DNA from: a virus
Virus record (IMG/VR): IMGVR_UViG_3300031857_018470
Span: 1 to 51,928 of that record
DNA: 51,928 bases
Direction: 5' to 3' (one strand)
The position numbers and the translations under genes are program-made. Under the pieces are notes generated by a model. That model made no database searches, was not told the origin of the DNA, and was given only the letters and a program-made list of their open reading frames with translations. Positions 26,566 through 35,689 of this stretch are shown in pieces (within the stretch, counting starts at the first letter, position 1; every line of letters begins with the position of its first letter).

Positions 26566-27677
26566 TATCCATTTATTACTTTAAAATAATAATCATTATC
26601 TAATATTAAAGTATTTCCATTTAAAATAGTTTTAATTAGTATTTTATAATATCTTTCAGGTTCTAATCCATCCATATAAAGAGTAAAATAACTACTTTCA
26701 GTATCTTTACTTAATTTAGTATAAATGTCATCAAAATCTATTACATATTCATTAGTATATAAATCTTGGACAGCATAATAAGATTCATCAGGTAGATAAT
26801 AATTTTGGGTATAGTATGATGAAGTTTGAAATGTTCTAGCTGGGTATTCTGGGCGAGAATAAACTTTAAATTTATTTATACTATTAGGATAATATGTTCC
26901 TTGATTTTCACCTATTGTGACTACTAAAGGAAGTACATTTATATTAGTAATTCCAGATGATCCAGTATTAATAATACAATCATTCCATTTAAATTCTAAA
27001 CATGGTGGATAGATAGTGTGAGTATCAATTGAAAAATATTTTATTTTAGGTTGAACATCAATATTATTTATAAATTCATCTTTTTGTTTTATAATAAATC
27101 CATTATTTTCATATGATCCACTATACCAAACTTCAACTATATTAGTCACATTTATATTAAGATCTTTATTTGAATAAAATCCAAAAGTTTGAGATCCACT
27201 TAAAGATTGGGTTATATACCAAGTACCTCCTCCAATTGAAGTACTAGAAGAATAAGATCCTGTACTTCCTGGGGAGAAAGCTCCATTTGTCCATAAGCTT
27301 CCACTTAAATAATCTTTATAAATCCAACTAGCTCCATTTGTAACTTCAGGATTATAAATAAGTCTACCAGTTCCCATATTCCAAGATTGAGATACAGGAT
27401 AAACTTCAATTGTAGTATTTTGATTTAAAGAATTAACTTCGGCTGAGAAGCATTTTAAATTAGTTTGCCATTGAGAACCAGATATTTTATTATCAATAAT
27501 TTCATCTATTTCTGTAGATGAGAATTGAATTAAAAATCTACTGGTTTGAGGGGTAGGATCAATTAATCCGTTTACTTCTAAAGAAGTTTCTAATATAGAA
27601 TCTAATCCAGTATTTCTGTTAGGATATACTGAGTATAATGTAGTATCTTGAGTTGGAAATATTTTATATACAGCCAT
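26565..27677 (-). CDS. Structural protein with DNRLRE-like N-terminal domain
   Basis: 370 residues. The N-terminal segment (FPTQDTTLYSVYPNRNTGLD, then SRFLIQFSS) resembles a DNRLRE-type beta domain: an attachment or adhesion module with a conserved Asn/Arg and LxFxxS pattern. The rest is beta-rich with Gly/Ser-rich loops. Position between gp6-like and the small baseplate gene supports a tail role. Shares one base with 26200-26565. Confidence 0.5.
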   Translation of the reverse strand: MAVYKIFPTQDTTLYSVYPNRNTGLDSILETSLEVNGLIDPTPQTSRFLIQFSSTEIDEIIDNKISGSQWQTNLKCFSAEVNSLNQNTTIEVYPVSQSWNMGTGRLIYNPEVTNGASWIYKDYLSGSLWTNGAFSPGSTGSYSSSTSIGGGTWYITQSLSGSQTFGFYSNKDLNINVTNIVEVWYSGSYENNGFIIKQKDEFINNIDVQPKIKYFSIDTHTIYPPCLEFKWNDCIINTGSSGITNINVLPLVVTIGENQGTYYPNSINKFKVYSRPEYPARTFQTSSYYTQNYYLPDESYYAVQDLYTNEYVIDFDDIYTKLSKDTESSYFTLYMDGLEPERYYKILIKTILNGNTLILDNDYYFKVING

Positions 27678-27687
27678 TGTTTAATTT

Positions 27688-29544
27688 TTATAATGAGACT
27701 ACTCTTCCTTGAATATCAGCTGATGGGTATTTAACTTCAAAAATCATAGGGTCAATTGAAGGATAAATTACACTATTTTTAGTAGCTCCAGAAATATCAT
27801 AAGCATAATCTGAGTATCCTAAACTAGAACCAACTAAATTTAGTATTTCTATATTTTTGACAGTTTGAACTCCTTCTATTTTATCTAATAGAATATAAAG
27901 ATCTCTTAGCATTATAGGTTGGTTTATTTGCCAGTTGTTTATATTAAAATAATCTTTTAAAACTTTTAAACAATTATTTAATACTTCGTTGTTTAAATAA
28001 TTAGGTAAAGTAATAATATCAAAATTAATTCCTATATTAATTATAAAAGCATCTTTAATATTAATAGCATCATTTATCATTCTATATTGAGAAAGATAAG
28101 TAGTTAAATTTTGCTTTAAAGCGTATGAAGCATAATTTAACTGTTTATTAACATCATATGTTAAAACATATAAATCTAAAATACCTAAATTAATATTAGA
28201 TAAATTATTTTGAATTTTAGTTGGTTCAATATAAGCTTTAGCTATTTCTCCATATTTAGCAGGCATAGATAATGCTCTTACTAAATAATCATCTTGAGTA
28301 ACATTTCTTTGTTGACTAGCGAAATTAACTGAGGAGTTTTGTCTTATTTCTTCAATTGAGTCTCCGTCGCCTCCCCCACTAGCTGCTGATGGATTGGTAA
28401 TAGCTAGAGAACTAAAAATAGAATTAGCTAAAACAGTATTTGTTAAATTTGGATTTAAAAATTGGATGTTTCCGTTTAGTCTAGTTAAAGTATTAGCCCC
28501 AGTATTGGCTGTTACTCCTCCTCCGGTTAAATATCTAAATGTTAATGTGGTATTTGAAGGAGCTATACCGTAAGTTTTTGTATATAAAAAATTAGAAGGA
28601 GAGTAAGCAGTAGTTAATTTAGTTTGTTCAAAAGGTAATCCTATACCTACATTATCTGGGTTAGGGATTATGATTTCATCTAAATCTGATACTATTCCTG
28701 CTCCAAACTGAATTTGAAGTGTTGTTGAATTTTTAAGACGAGTGGTAAATCTATATTGGGTTTTTTTAAGTTTTAATAAGTAAGGAGTATCTCCATATTG
28801 TGAGAGATTTGGATCATTAGTATTAGTATTTTTAATAGAATCATAAATCATTTCTTGACCTAAGTAATCTACTTCATACCATTGATTTCCTTCAGAATCA
28901 ACACAATCTAAAATACCTACTAAATTTGAAGTGTTAATTTCAATTGTTGAAAATTTAATTGGAGAATTAAATGAAAAAGATATTGAATTAATATTAGCTG
29001 ATATAGCTTTTCTAGTCTTTTTTAACAAAAAAGAAACAGGTATATTAGTAGATGTTACTTGAAAAATAGTTACATCTGTTGGATCATTAGAACTAGACAC
29101 TGTAAAATCTACAGCGTCATTTATTAAAAAACTTATACCTTGATCAGTTACAGCATTAGAATTAGGAGCTATATATAAAGCATAATCAAAATCAGGAATG
29201 TATGAACCCGCTGATATTTTGGCGGGAACTTGTTGGTAAAAATCAATATCTGTTATAGCTACTCCAGTGACATTAGGTTTATAGCCAAACATATATGCTA
29301 GTTCAAATAAATTATTTGATTGACGAGCAAATTGTAAATAATTTTCTTGAACTTGATTATCTAAATAAAATGATAAAACATCACCAACATACGCTGCCAT
29401 TTCAATAAATAGCATTCCTGGAGAGGCAGGACTAAAGTCATTATATGTTGTTGGATAATAAGTTTTAGTATAGTCTATAAGACTAGCTCTATATTCACTA
29501 AAATCTTTATTTATATATTTTATATTTCTGGAAACTATAGCCAT
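27688..29544 (-). CDS. Baseplate wedge protein, gp6-like (baseplate J family)
   Basis: 618 residues, close to T4 gp6 (660). The N-terminus (NIKYINKDFSEYRASLIDYT, ASPGMLFIEMAAYVGDVLSF, LYLDNQVQENYL-like segment) is the conserved start of gp6/baseplate J proteins. A C-terminal helical/beta part follows (INIGINFDIITLPNYLN, DLYILLDKIEGVQTVKNIEI). It builds the baseplate wedge ring in contractile tails. It lies 2 bases from the gp25-like gene, the order found in T4-like phages. Confidence 0.85.
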   Translation of the reverse strand: MAIVSRNIKYINKDFSEYRASLIDYTKTYYPTTYNDFSPASPGMLFIEMAAYVGDVLSFYLDNQVQENYLQFARQSNNLFELAYMFGYKPNVTGVAITDIDFYQQVPAKISAGSYIPDFDYALYIAPNSNAVTDQGISFLINDAVDFTVSSSNDPTDVTIFQVTSTNIPVSFLLKKTRKAISANINSISFSFNSPIKFSTIEINTSNLVGILDCVDSEGNQWYEVDYLGQEMIYDSIKNTNTNDPNLSQYGDTPYLLKLKKTQYRFTTRLKNSTTLQIQFGAGIVSDLDEIIIPNPDNVGIGLPFEQTKLTTAYSPSNFLYTKTYGIAPSNTTLTFRYLTGGGVTANTGANTLTRLNGNIQFLNPNLTNTVLANSIFSSLAITNPSAASGGGDGDSIEEIRQNSSVNFASQQRNVTQDDYLVRALSMPAKYGEIAKAYIEPTKIQNNLSNINLGILDLYVLTYDVNKQLNYASYALKQNLTTYLSQYRMINDAINIKDAFIINIGINFDIITLPNYLNNEVLNNCLKVLKDYFNINNWQINQPIMLRDLYILLDKIEGVQTVKNIEILNLVGSSLGYSDYAYDISGATKNSVIYPSIDPMIFEVKYPSADIQGRVVSL

Positions 29545-29546
29545 TA

Positions 29547-29957
29547 TTATTGTATAAATGTTATTTCAACTTGATCTGTTAAATTAGTATTAATTATACT
29601 ATATGATAATGAAACATTAATTTCATTATTATCTGGGGAGGAAAGAATTTCTAGATTTTCAATTTTTATATTATTAAAATAAAGATTTAATAAATTTTGA
29701 ATATCATTTTTAAGAAAATCTAAATTTCCTTGTACTATTTGTTCAAAAATAAAAGCTCGTAAATTAGCTCCGAAATTATTATTTAAATACCTTTCTGATT
29801 TATTAGTTAAGAAAAAATTTAATAAATTATTTCTAATAGCATCTTTGGTAGTATATGTGGTGAAAAATACAGCAGGAGCATTAAAAGGAATAGCTATTCC
29901 TATCCCAGTTCCTGGTCTAGTATCTAAAGGAGGAATTTGTTTTGCTCCGAAAGCCAT
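29547..29957 (-). CDS. Baseplate wedge protein, gp25-like
   Basis: 136 residues, the size of T4 gp25 (132). Segments TTKDAIRNNLLNFFLTNKSE and RYLNNNFGANLRAFIFEQI, then LDFLKNDIQNLL and LEILSSPDNNEINVSLSYSI, match the gp25/GPW family (lysozyme-like fold in name only, a sheath-initiator wedge piece). It binds gp6 in the wedge. One-base overlap with 29957-30313. Confidence 0.8.
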   Translation of the reverse strand: MAFGAKQIPPLDTRPGTGIGIAIPFNAPAVFFTTYTTKDAIRNNLLNFFLTNKSERYLNNNFGANLRAFIFEQIVQGNLDFLKNDIQNLLNLYFNNIKIENLEILSSPDNNEINVSLSYSIINTNLTDQVEITFIQ

Positions 29958-30313
29958 TATTTTTTATTTATTAAATTCATAATTTGATCTAAACCTAATT
30001 GTCCTTGTGGTAAAGAACTACCCTCAGACATAGTATTTACAGGACCACTTACTTTAAAATCTCCAGTAAATCCATTTTCAGGACCTTGAGCCATATTATT
30101 TAATATATCCATATATGACTGTTTAGTATTTATTGGAGATTTAGGTAAAGAATTAGTATTAAATGATAATGTTCTATCATCACTTACTTGATAAGATTCT
30201 TTAATAGGTTGTTTATTAGATTTAACTGCTTCTAATAAAATATTCTTTAATTCATCTTGGATGGCTTCTTTTACAGCCTCTTTAATAAGTTTTTTTAACG
30301 CGTCAGTTTTCAT
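29957..30313 (-). CDS. Tagged small protein upstream of gp25
   Basis: 118 residues. The N-terminus is a strong example of the amphipathic tag: KKLIKEAVKEAIQDELKN, then ILLEAVKSN. The body is Gly/Asn/Ser-rich without motif and ends GLDQIMNLINKK. It is the only tag-bearing protein inside the baseplate block. TATTTATAA lies 5 bases before the start. Confidence 0.55.
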   Translation of the reverse strand: MKTDALKKLIKEAVKEAIQDELKNILLEAVKSNKQPIKESYQVSDDRTLSFNTNSLPKSPINTKQSYMDILNNMAQGPENGFTGDFKVSGPVNTMSEGSSLPQGQLGLDQIMNLINKK

Positions 30314-30318
30314 ATCTA

Positions 30319-30327
30319 TTATAAATA
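30319..30327 (-). promoter_or_regulatory. Late-promoter-like motif TATTTATAA
   Basis: Sense TATTTATAA ends 5 bases before the ATG at 30313, too near for a normal leader if it is a -10 box. The opposite strand reads TTATAAATA. Confidence 0.3.
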
Positions 30328-30333
30328 TTAAAA

Positions 30334-31146
30334 TTAGTAAGCTTTTAAATCACTTGAGTCAATAATTAATTTTATTTGGTTAATTAAAGTTTGATCATCT
30401 GTTGTAAATGATAATGGTGTTGATAATAAAATTATGTCTTGGTTATTTTTAGCTACGGCTTTTCTTCTATTTACTGTGGGAGAGTATGGTTCTTCTATTA
30501 TCTCTAATGTAAATCCTTGATAAATATTATCGGAAGTATTCTGGAGTTCGGTGTATTGTTGATTTATATTGTTGATATAATTATTAGTAGCTGTTAATGA
30601 TAAGGATGAAATACCACAGTTTGTTAGGTATTGGTCTATACTTTTTATTAAATTTAAAAGTTTAGATATAGTATTATTAGCATAATCAGTAGCTGTGGAG
30701 ATAGAGGTTATTTTATTTGTAGTTTGAGTGATTATAGGAGGTAAAGTATTATTAACTAAATTATCAGCTACATTTAAACCTACAATTAATTGTCCAGGAA
30801 TTGGAATAGTGGGAGGGACAGCAGTTATAGCGATTTTAGTTGTATTAACTGCTGTTTTAGCTATATTTAAACTAGTTTTAGTTGTATTTAAAATTGGAGT
30901 TAAAGTATCAGTAATTTTACTTAATGATTCAATTATTTTAGCAGTTGAATTTAATTTATTAACTAAATTATTTCTTAAATTTAAAATACTTTGAAGTTCA
31001 TCTTGAGGTAAACATGATGGAAACTCAGGAGGAAGAGTTGTTTTAATACCTGTTTTTTGAATTATTTCAGATACAGAAGGGATAGATTGTTGAATTAATT
31101 TTTCAACACTATTGATTATTAAACTAGGTATTTTAGTATCACTCAT
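30334..31146 (-). CDS. Structural hypothetical protein, helical Thr/Asn-rich
   Basis: 270 residues. It begins with SLIINSVEKLIQQSIPSVSE. The long central part is a Leu/Thr/Asn-rich helical region (VNKLNSTAKIIESLSKITDT). Pro-rich turns (TAVPPTIPIPGQLIVGL) follow. A C-terminal beta part ends STPLSFTTDDQTLINQIKLI. It is flanked by gp25-like and hub genes, so it is likely a baseplate or tail component; no family recognised. Confidence 0.5.
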   Translation of the reverse strand: MSDTKIPSLIINSVEKLIQQSIPSVSEIIQKTGIKTTLPPEFPSCLPQDELQSILNLRNNLVNKLNSTAKIIESLSKITDTLTPILNTTKTSLNIAKTAVNTTKIAITAVPPTIPIPGQLIVGLNVADNLVNNTLPPIITQTTNKITSISTATDYANNTISKLLNLIKSIDQYLTNCGISSLSLTATNNYINNINQQYTELQNTSDNIYQGFTLEIIEEPYSPTVNRRKAVAKNNQDIILLSTPLSFTTDDQTLINQIKLIIDSSDLKAY

Positions 31147-31977
31147 TTATTTTATTTGATTTAATAAATCTGTAGTTTTTTGAGCAACATCTTTTTTAAA
31201 TTGATCTTTTTTAGTTGCTAAATTAATTTCACTTGGGGATGGTGTAGGAGTAGGAGTATATGCTAATCCTAGTCTTCCCCATTGAGACCATGTTCTATTA
31301 GGATCTTTTTCTTTATAAAATAATACATCTTTATGTATTGATGGTTTATATATTTCTATAGCATCAATTGTGCTAGTAATTTTAGGGGATTGTAATGGAG
31401 AGATAATATTTTCATTTTTGATTGATTGATTAAAAGCTGAACTTTTTATAACAAATTTTTTATCACCCCATGATACTGGGAGATATCCATAATCTGGTGT
31501 TTGATTTCTTAAAGTTACATACTTTCCATCTCTAAATACATCTACTTTATTTTCCCAAATTATAGGAGTTGGGTATAGAAGTTTAAAAGTTTGAGTTCCT
31601 AATCTACCATCAATAACTACATTTGAATCTTTAATTTGGTGATATTCTTGTACTTGTTTTATAACATCTTTTGTTATATTACTACTTGATGGAACTTTGT
31701 TATTCCATTCATCAATAAGAGATTGTAATTCAGTATCAGAATCATTAGCGTTCCATTTTGGATCAAAAATATCTATTTTTGGTCTTATAAAATCTAAAAT
31801 AAAATTATTCCATCTGTCTGTATATAAAAAAGCATTTTTTATATTAAAAGGAGTTACTATATCTAAAGGATTAATATTAAGAGTAATACTAAATAAAAGA
31901 TCAGTACCATCTTCTCCATAACGATAGTTTCTAGTACCATCTTTATTATTTCTACAAGGTAAACACTTATCTGGCAT
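31147..31977 (-). CDS. Baseplate protein with peptidoglycan-binding-like segment
   Basis: 276 residues. The segment DVIKQVQEYHQIKDSNVVID, then GRLGTQTFKLLYP, has the D-G-x-h-G-x-x-T pattern of a peptidoglycan-binding type 1 domain, suggesting contact with the cell wall during infection. The N-terminus has a CLPCRNNKDGTRNYRYGEDG segment. The C-terminus is Thr/Pro-rich (YTPTPTPSPSE) then helical. It lies next to the hub gene, which fits a tail-tip role; exact T4 equivalent unknown. Confidence 0.55.
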   Translation of the reverse strand: MPDKCLPCRNNKDGTRNYRYGEDGTDLLFSITLNINPLDIVTPFNIKNAFLYTDRWNNFILDFIRPKIDIFDPKWNANDSDTELQSLIDEWNNKVPSSSNITKDVIKQVQEYHQIKDSNVVIDGRLGTQTFKLLYPTPIIWENKVDVFRDGKYVTLRNQTPDYGYLPVSWGDKKFVIKSSAFNQSIKNENIISPLQSPKITSTIDAIEIYKPSIHKDVLFYKEKDPNRTWSQWGRLGLAYTPTPTPSPSEINLATKKDQFKKDVAQKTTDLLNQIK

Positions 31978-31988
31978 CTTTGTAATAT

Positions 31989-33260
31989 TTATAAAGTAAA
32001 ATTACGTTTTGAAGTTATCGTACAATTTTCTTTAGAAGTTCCTAATTGTTTTTCTAAACTATTTAATATTGTAAGAATTTTTGTAGTAGGAACTAAAAGA
32101 GTAGGAAATGTAGCTGGGGTAAAAGGAGCTACAGGAGCAGAGGTTAATGTTTGTAAAGTATTAGTTAATTCTTTAACAGAAGAAGTTAAATCTCTTAATA
32201 GTTGAGCAGTTGTGTCTCCTAATAATAGTGGCTCAGTAGCTAAATCTTCTTTTCCTAAAAAGATTTTATCCGCTTGAGTGATAAATTTTTTAGTATCTAT
32301 ATTAACTGATTCTTGAGAATTTAAATTTATAGATTTAGCAGAACTTAATAATATATGATCAATATATGAATTAAAAACTAGTCTGCCTGAGTCTAGGATA
32401 ATTTGAGGACCTGAGAATTGATCTGGGGTGGTGGGAGGATTAGTGTAACTAGTATAATTTATGCTAGAGGCTTTTAAGGGTATATTTTGTGTACTAGTTA
32501 AATATACTGAGGATTCATTATTATTTATGTTTTCTATAATAGGGATCCATCCTTCTTCTGTTTGATTTCCTTGACCATTTCTAATAATTATAAGAGGATC
32601 TCCATCTTGGCCAGTTTTAGACCAATTATTAGAAGTATTTTTAACTGTACTTCCTAAACGGATTGAATTTCCCCATCTTCCCTCATTTATTACATCTCCT
32701 TCAAAAGGTAGTAAAGGATGAATATTAGCTTTTTCTTTAAAAGTTTTACCTAAATAAATTTTAGTTGATTCATTAGAGATTACACTAACATTACCTATTT
32801 GAGTTTGGTCATAGGTTTTATTTTGAGGGGGTGGAGGATTATATATCTTAAATGATGCTGCGTTATGGTGAGGATGATTCCAAACACCTATTTTAGAAGT
32901 ATAATATTTCTTAGTTACACCACTAATTATTTTTAATCCTTCTTCAAATAAATTAGCTCCAGAATCAAAAGCAGATTGAATTAAAACTATTTCATTAATT
33001 AATGGAAAAATTTTTATATTAGAATCTAAAGGATAAGCTACAGGATAATTATTACTATAACTAGGTTCATTAACTAAATCATACTCAATTGCTCCTAAAG
33101 CTTTCCATCCTCCTAAAATATTAAATTTAGGATGAGTTTCATCTAAAACAATACTTATAACTCGAGCTGAGTTAGTGGATGATAGATTATTATCTTTAGA
33201 TGTTTTAGAGGAGTTTAAATTTGAATTTAAAGATGAATATCCGAAATCACTCCTGCTCAT
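31989..33260 (-). CDS. Baseplate hub/spike protein, gp5-like
   Basis: 423 residues. LPFEGDVINEGRWGNSIRLG and DPLIIIRNGQ resemble the OB-fold and post-OB region of phage gp5/VgrG-like hub proteins. IILDSGRLVFNSYIDHILLS, SAKSINLNSQESVNIDTKKF form a beta-helix-like repeat. There is no lysozyme domain, unlike T4 gp5. It forms the puncturing spike in contractile tails. Its start overlaps the 3' end of 33247-33612 by 14 bases. Confidence 0.7.
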   Translation of the reverse strand: MSRSDFGYSSLNSNLNSSKTSKDNNLSSTNSARVISIVLDETHPKFNILGGWKALGAIEYDLVNEPSYSNNYPVAYPLDSNIKIFPLINEIVLIQSAFDSGANLFEEGLKIISGVTKKYYTSKIGVWNHPHHNAASFKIYNPPPPQNKTYDQTQIGNVSVISNESTKIYLGKTFKEKANIHPLLPFEGDVINEGRWGNSIRLGSTVKNTSNNWSKTGQDGDPLIIIRNGQGNQTEEGWIPIIENINNNESSVYLTSTQNIPLKASSINYTSYTNPPTTPDQFSGPQIILDSGRLVFNSYIDHILLSSAKSINLNSQESVNIDTKKFITQADKIFLGKEDLATEPLLLGDTTAQLLRDLTSSVKELTNTLQTLTSAPVAPFTPATFPTLLVPTTKILTILNSLEKQLGTSKENCTITSKRNFTL

Positions 33261-33612
33261 TTTTATTTAGATTTAGATTATCTTGGATTTTATTTATTTC
33301 ACCTAATAGTTGAGCTTTTTCTTCATCAGAAATTATAAACCCATCACCACCACTACTATTTTCATTAGCTAAACATCTTTGAATAATAGTAGCCATTTTA
33401 ATAAGTTGTTCATCATTTTTAACACCTATTTCAAGATATTCTTTGATTAAAGGAACAATTAAAGTAGCATCACCTATATCTCCAATTAAAGGTTTTAATT
33501 CTTCAATTAGAGAAGATATTTGTTTTTCTTTTTTCTTTTGATTAGTATATATTTCTTGGAATAAATCTTTTAATTTTTTACCACCAAATATATCTGATTC
33601 TAGATTACTCAT
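33247..33612 (-). CDS. Small coiled-coil protein between sigma factor and hub
   Basis: 121 residues, nearly all helix. SDIFGGKKLKDLFQEIYTNQ, then KKKEKQISSLIEELKPLI. It ends in a Glu-rich coil with Asn repeats (INKIQDNLNLNKNEQE). It may be an assembly chaperone or small baseplate protein. TATTTATAA lies 13 bases upstream. Confidence 0.5.
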   Translation of the reverse strand: MSNLESDIFGGKKLKDLFQEIYTNQKKKEKQISSLIEELKPLIGDIGDATLIVPLIKEYLEIGVKNDEQLIKMATIIQRCLANENSSGGDGFIISDEEKAQLLGEINKIQDNLNLNKNEQE

Positions 33613-33625
33613 GAGTATATATTTG

Positions 33626-33634
33626 TTATAAATA
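33626..33634 (-). promoter_or_regulatory. Late-promoter-like motif TATTTATAA
   Basis: Sense GTATTTATAAC, 13 bases before the start at 33612 and 6 bases after the sigma factor stop at 33641. The opposite strand reads TTATAAATA. It lies at the head of the structural block, where a late promoter would be expected. Confidence 0.4.
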
Positions 33635-33640
33635 CGGAAT

Positions 33641-34345
33641 CTATTGGAATTTTATATATCCGTTTTCTAGATAAAAGAGGTAACCTTGTTTATATATGAT
33701 ATATAATTTATCTGCTATTTTAGTTATTTTAGGTGTTTTAGCATCTATCATTTCTCTTATATAAATATATAATGCTTTTTTATTAAAAACTTCTAAACTA
33801 TCTCGTTTACGAAATAATTCAAGAATAGCATCAGCTATTTTAGCATCATTTTCTTTAGGAAAAAGAGTATAAATATTTGTAGTACAATGTTCTATATATA
33901 AATCTGTGAAAAAAGAAATTTTATCATTATGAGATAATCTATCACTAGGAGAATTATTTTCTTCTATTGTATAAGAATGATTATTATCTTCTTCTAAGGA
34001 CATAATTGGAACAGAATTAACTCTTTTTTTATAATTTTTTTCATTATATAGAATTAACCACCGTTTTACAATTGTACCAAAATAAGAATATGCTTTAGTC
34101 CCTTTAGAAGGATCAAACAAATGTATCTTACTAAGTAAGAAAGTTATAATCTCGTGTTGTAAATCTTCTATATTTTCAACCTCAGTATAATAAAATTTAA
34201 AAGTATGAATAATATTCTGAGTTAATTTGAAGAAAGCATAATGAATTCTATCATTGTAAATTTTACTTTTTTCAGCAGAATCAATACTTAAATTATATGT
34301 GACTATAGCGTCCTCAGTATCTTGGGTAAAATAATTTTTGCTCAT
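33641..34345 (-). CDS. Late-transcription sigma factor, gp55-like
   Basis: 234 residues. Residues about 55-100 look like sigma-70 region 2: EDLQHEIITFLLSKIHLFDP, then SKGTKAYSYFGTIVKRWLIL. That is the conserved FDP...YFxxxVKRWL pattern of T4 gp55-type factors. No region 4 is evident, as in gp55, which recognises only a -10 element together with a clamp-bound coactivator. It sits directly upstream (in transcription order) of the structural block it would turn on. Confidence 0.65.
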   Translation of the reverse strand: MSKNYFTQDTEDAIVTYNLSIDSAEKSKIYNDRIHYAFFKLTQNIIHTFKFYYTEVENIEDLQHEIITFLLSKIHLFDPSKGTKAYSYFGTIVKRWLILYNEKNYKKRVNSVPIMSLEEDNNHSYTIEENNSPSDRLSHNDKISFFTDLYIEHCTTNIYTLFPKENDAKIADAILELFRKRDSLEVFNKKALYIYIREMIDAKTPKITKIADKLYIIYKQGYLFYLENGYIKFQ

Positions 34346-34351
34346 AAAATG

Positions 34352-34624
34352 TTATTTAATTTTAAAATTATTTAACTGCTCTTGAAGATACTTTAATTGT
34401 TGAAAAAAGAATCCTATTTCATCATCACTATCAAATGTTCCTTTACGGTCAATTTCTTTAAGTTTATTATTAGAAAAATCAATAGTATTAGATAAATTAA
34501 CCATATAGTTCTCATATGATTTAATAATATCCTCACATTTTTCATTCTTTTTAAGTAAATTATAGTTAGTATAAACTAATAATACTATAATAACTGAAAG
34601 TACAGATATAATTGCTGCTATCAT
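34352..34624 (-). CDS. Small membrane-anchored coiled-coil protein
   Basis: 90 residues. N-terminal membrane anchor (1-22, IAAIISVLSVIIVLLVYTNY), then a charged helical tail with two short coils (KNEKCEDIIKSYENYMVN, FQQLKYLQEQLNNF). The terminator-like hairpin at 34635-34664 lies only 10 bases upstream of its start, so it may be read from a weak promoter or by read-through. Function unknown. Confidence 0.55.
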   Translation of the reverse strand: MIAAIISVLSVIIVLLVYTNYNLLKKNEKCEDIIKSYENYMVNLSNTIDFSNNKLKEIDRKGTFDSDDEIGFFFQQLKYLQEQLNNFKIK

Positions 34625-34634
34625 AATTTAAATG

Positions 34635-34664
34635 GAAAAAGGCTGTAATTCTTATTACAACCTT
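34635..34664 (-). terminator. Intrinsic terminator
   Basis: Sense AAGGTTGTAA, 6-base loop, TTACAGCCTT (10 bp with one G-T pair) followed by TTTCC; the T-run starts inside the stem end. It follows the stop of the HD-domain gene at 34683 by 18 bases and separates it from the sigma factor block. Confidence 0.7.
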
Positions 34665-34682
34665 TATTATTATTTTTATATA

Positions 34683-35483
34683 TTAATCTTTAAAAAAATC
34701 ATTCATTACATTTTTTAAACCTTCACTTTTTATATTATTTAATGCTTTAGTTTTAGTAGGAGTTTTTTTAGTAGTAGTTGTTGTTTTATTATTTACATTC
34801 AATGTAAAATCCTTCTTCTGAGATTCCAAATTACCTTTAAATTTTGGAAACCATTCCTGTTCAAACTCAATTCTAGCAGCCATTAAATCAGCTTGATGAA
34901 TAATAAAAATAAGTGAAGTACGTGGTTTTGTTTCTGGCATCCAAGACATTAAATATGGTTTATTAGCATCATCATACAACCCATCATGTAACTTAATAGC
35001 TAACATTTCATTTTTAGTATATGAAATACCATGTTTATTAAGTAAATATAAACCACGGTCTGGAACTGACATAAACTCTAATTTATCATTGAATTTATAA
35101 TCTTCTCCTAATTTTTCTTTACGCCATTGATCAGTTTGAGGGATATATGCTTCATTTTCTTCATCACCCATTTTACCTAAATCATGATTTAAAGCTGAGA
35201 ATACTAATTCTTCTTTAGTATAAGTAGAAGCGTCTACTCCCATCTCAACCCAAATATCATTTAATTTAAGAGCGCAATCAACTACACGCAATACATGATC
35301 TACATACCCTCCTGGAAATGCATTGTGATACTCTTTTTTATGAGCAGCTGGCATTAACATAATACGTTCTGAATATTTAGAATAAAAATCTAATAATTGA
35401 GAACGACGAGGTTCTGAGATATAAGATTTGATTGTTTCTTCAAAATCAATCCAATTCTGTTGAATTTGTTCTGCTGATAACAT
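34683..35483 (-). CDS. HD-domain phosphohydrolase-like protein
   Basis: 266 residues. HD-superfamily metal ligands are visible: YVDHVLRVV (H63), LNHDLGKMG (H100-D101), a later IKLHDGLYDD (His), and IIHQADLMAAR (Asp). These are the H...HD...H...D layout of phosphohydrolases acting on nucleotides or cyclic nucleotides. The C-terminal 35 residues are Lys/Thr-rich (TTTTTKKTPTKTKALN). Possibly a nucleotide phosphatase; the substrate is unknown. One-base gap to 35485-35682. Confidence 0.7.
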   Translation of the reverse strand: MLSAEQIQQNWIDFEETIKSYISEPRRSQLLDFYSKYSERIMLMPAAHKKEYHNAFPGGYVDHVLRVVDCALKLNDIWVEMGVDASTYTKEELVFSALNHDLGKMGDEENEAYIPQTDQWRKEKLGEDYKFNDKLEFMSVPDRGLYLLNKHGISYTKNEMLAIKLHDGLYDDANKPYLMSWMPETKPRTSLIFIIHQADLMAARIEFEQEWFPKFKGNLESQKKDFTLNVNNKTTTTTKKTPTKTKALNNIKSEGLKNVMNDFFKD

Positions 35484-35484
35484 A

Positions 35485-35682
35485 TTAGTTTAGATTATTA
35501 AGTTCACTACCTGAGATAGGTTCTGATTCAATATATGTTCTAAGTTGATCTAGTTGTTCACGAAGTGATTCCACTTGTTCATAACACGCTTGGCGATCTC
35601 CCTGATTTAAAAGTAGAATCATTTTATTTAAATTAGAATCGATACTATCGATTTTTCGAAGTGTTGCTTCTCTGTTTCTCAT
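35485..35682 (-). CDS. Small helical protein
   Basis: 65 residues: MRNREATLRKIDSIDSNLNK, then LLNQGDRQACYEQVESLREQ, ending SEPISGSELNNLN. Two helices with a hairpin shape. It shares a transcript with the HD gene, from the promoter at 35784-35812. Function unknown. The leader between promoter and start is unusually long (about 100 bases) and repetitive. Confidence 0.6.
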   Translation of the reverse strand: MRNREATLRKIDSIDSNLNKMILLLNQGDRQACYEQVESLREQLDQLRTYIESEPISGSELNNLN

Positions 35683-35689
35683 ATTATTT

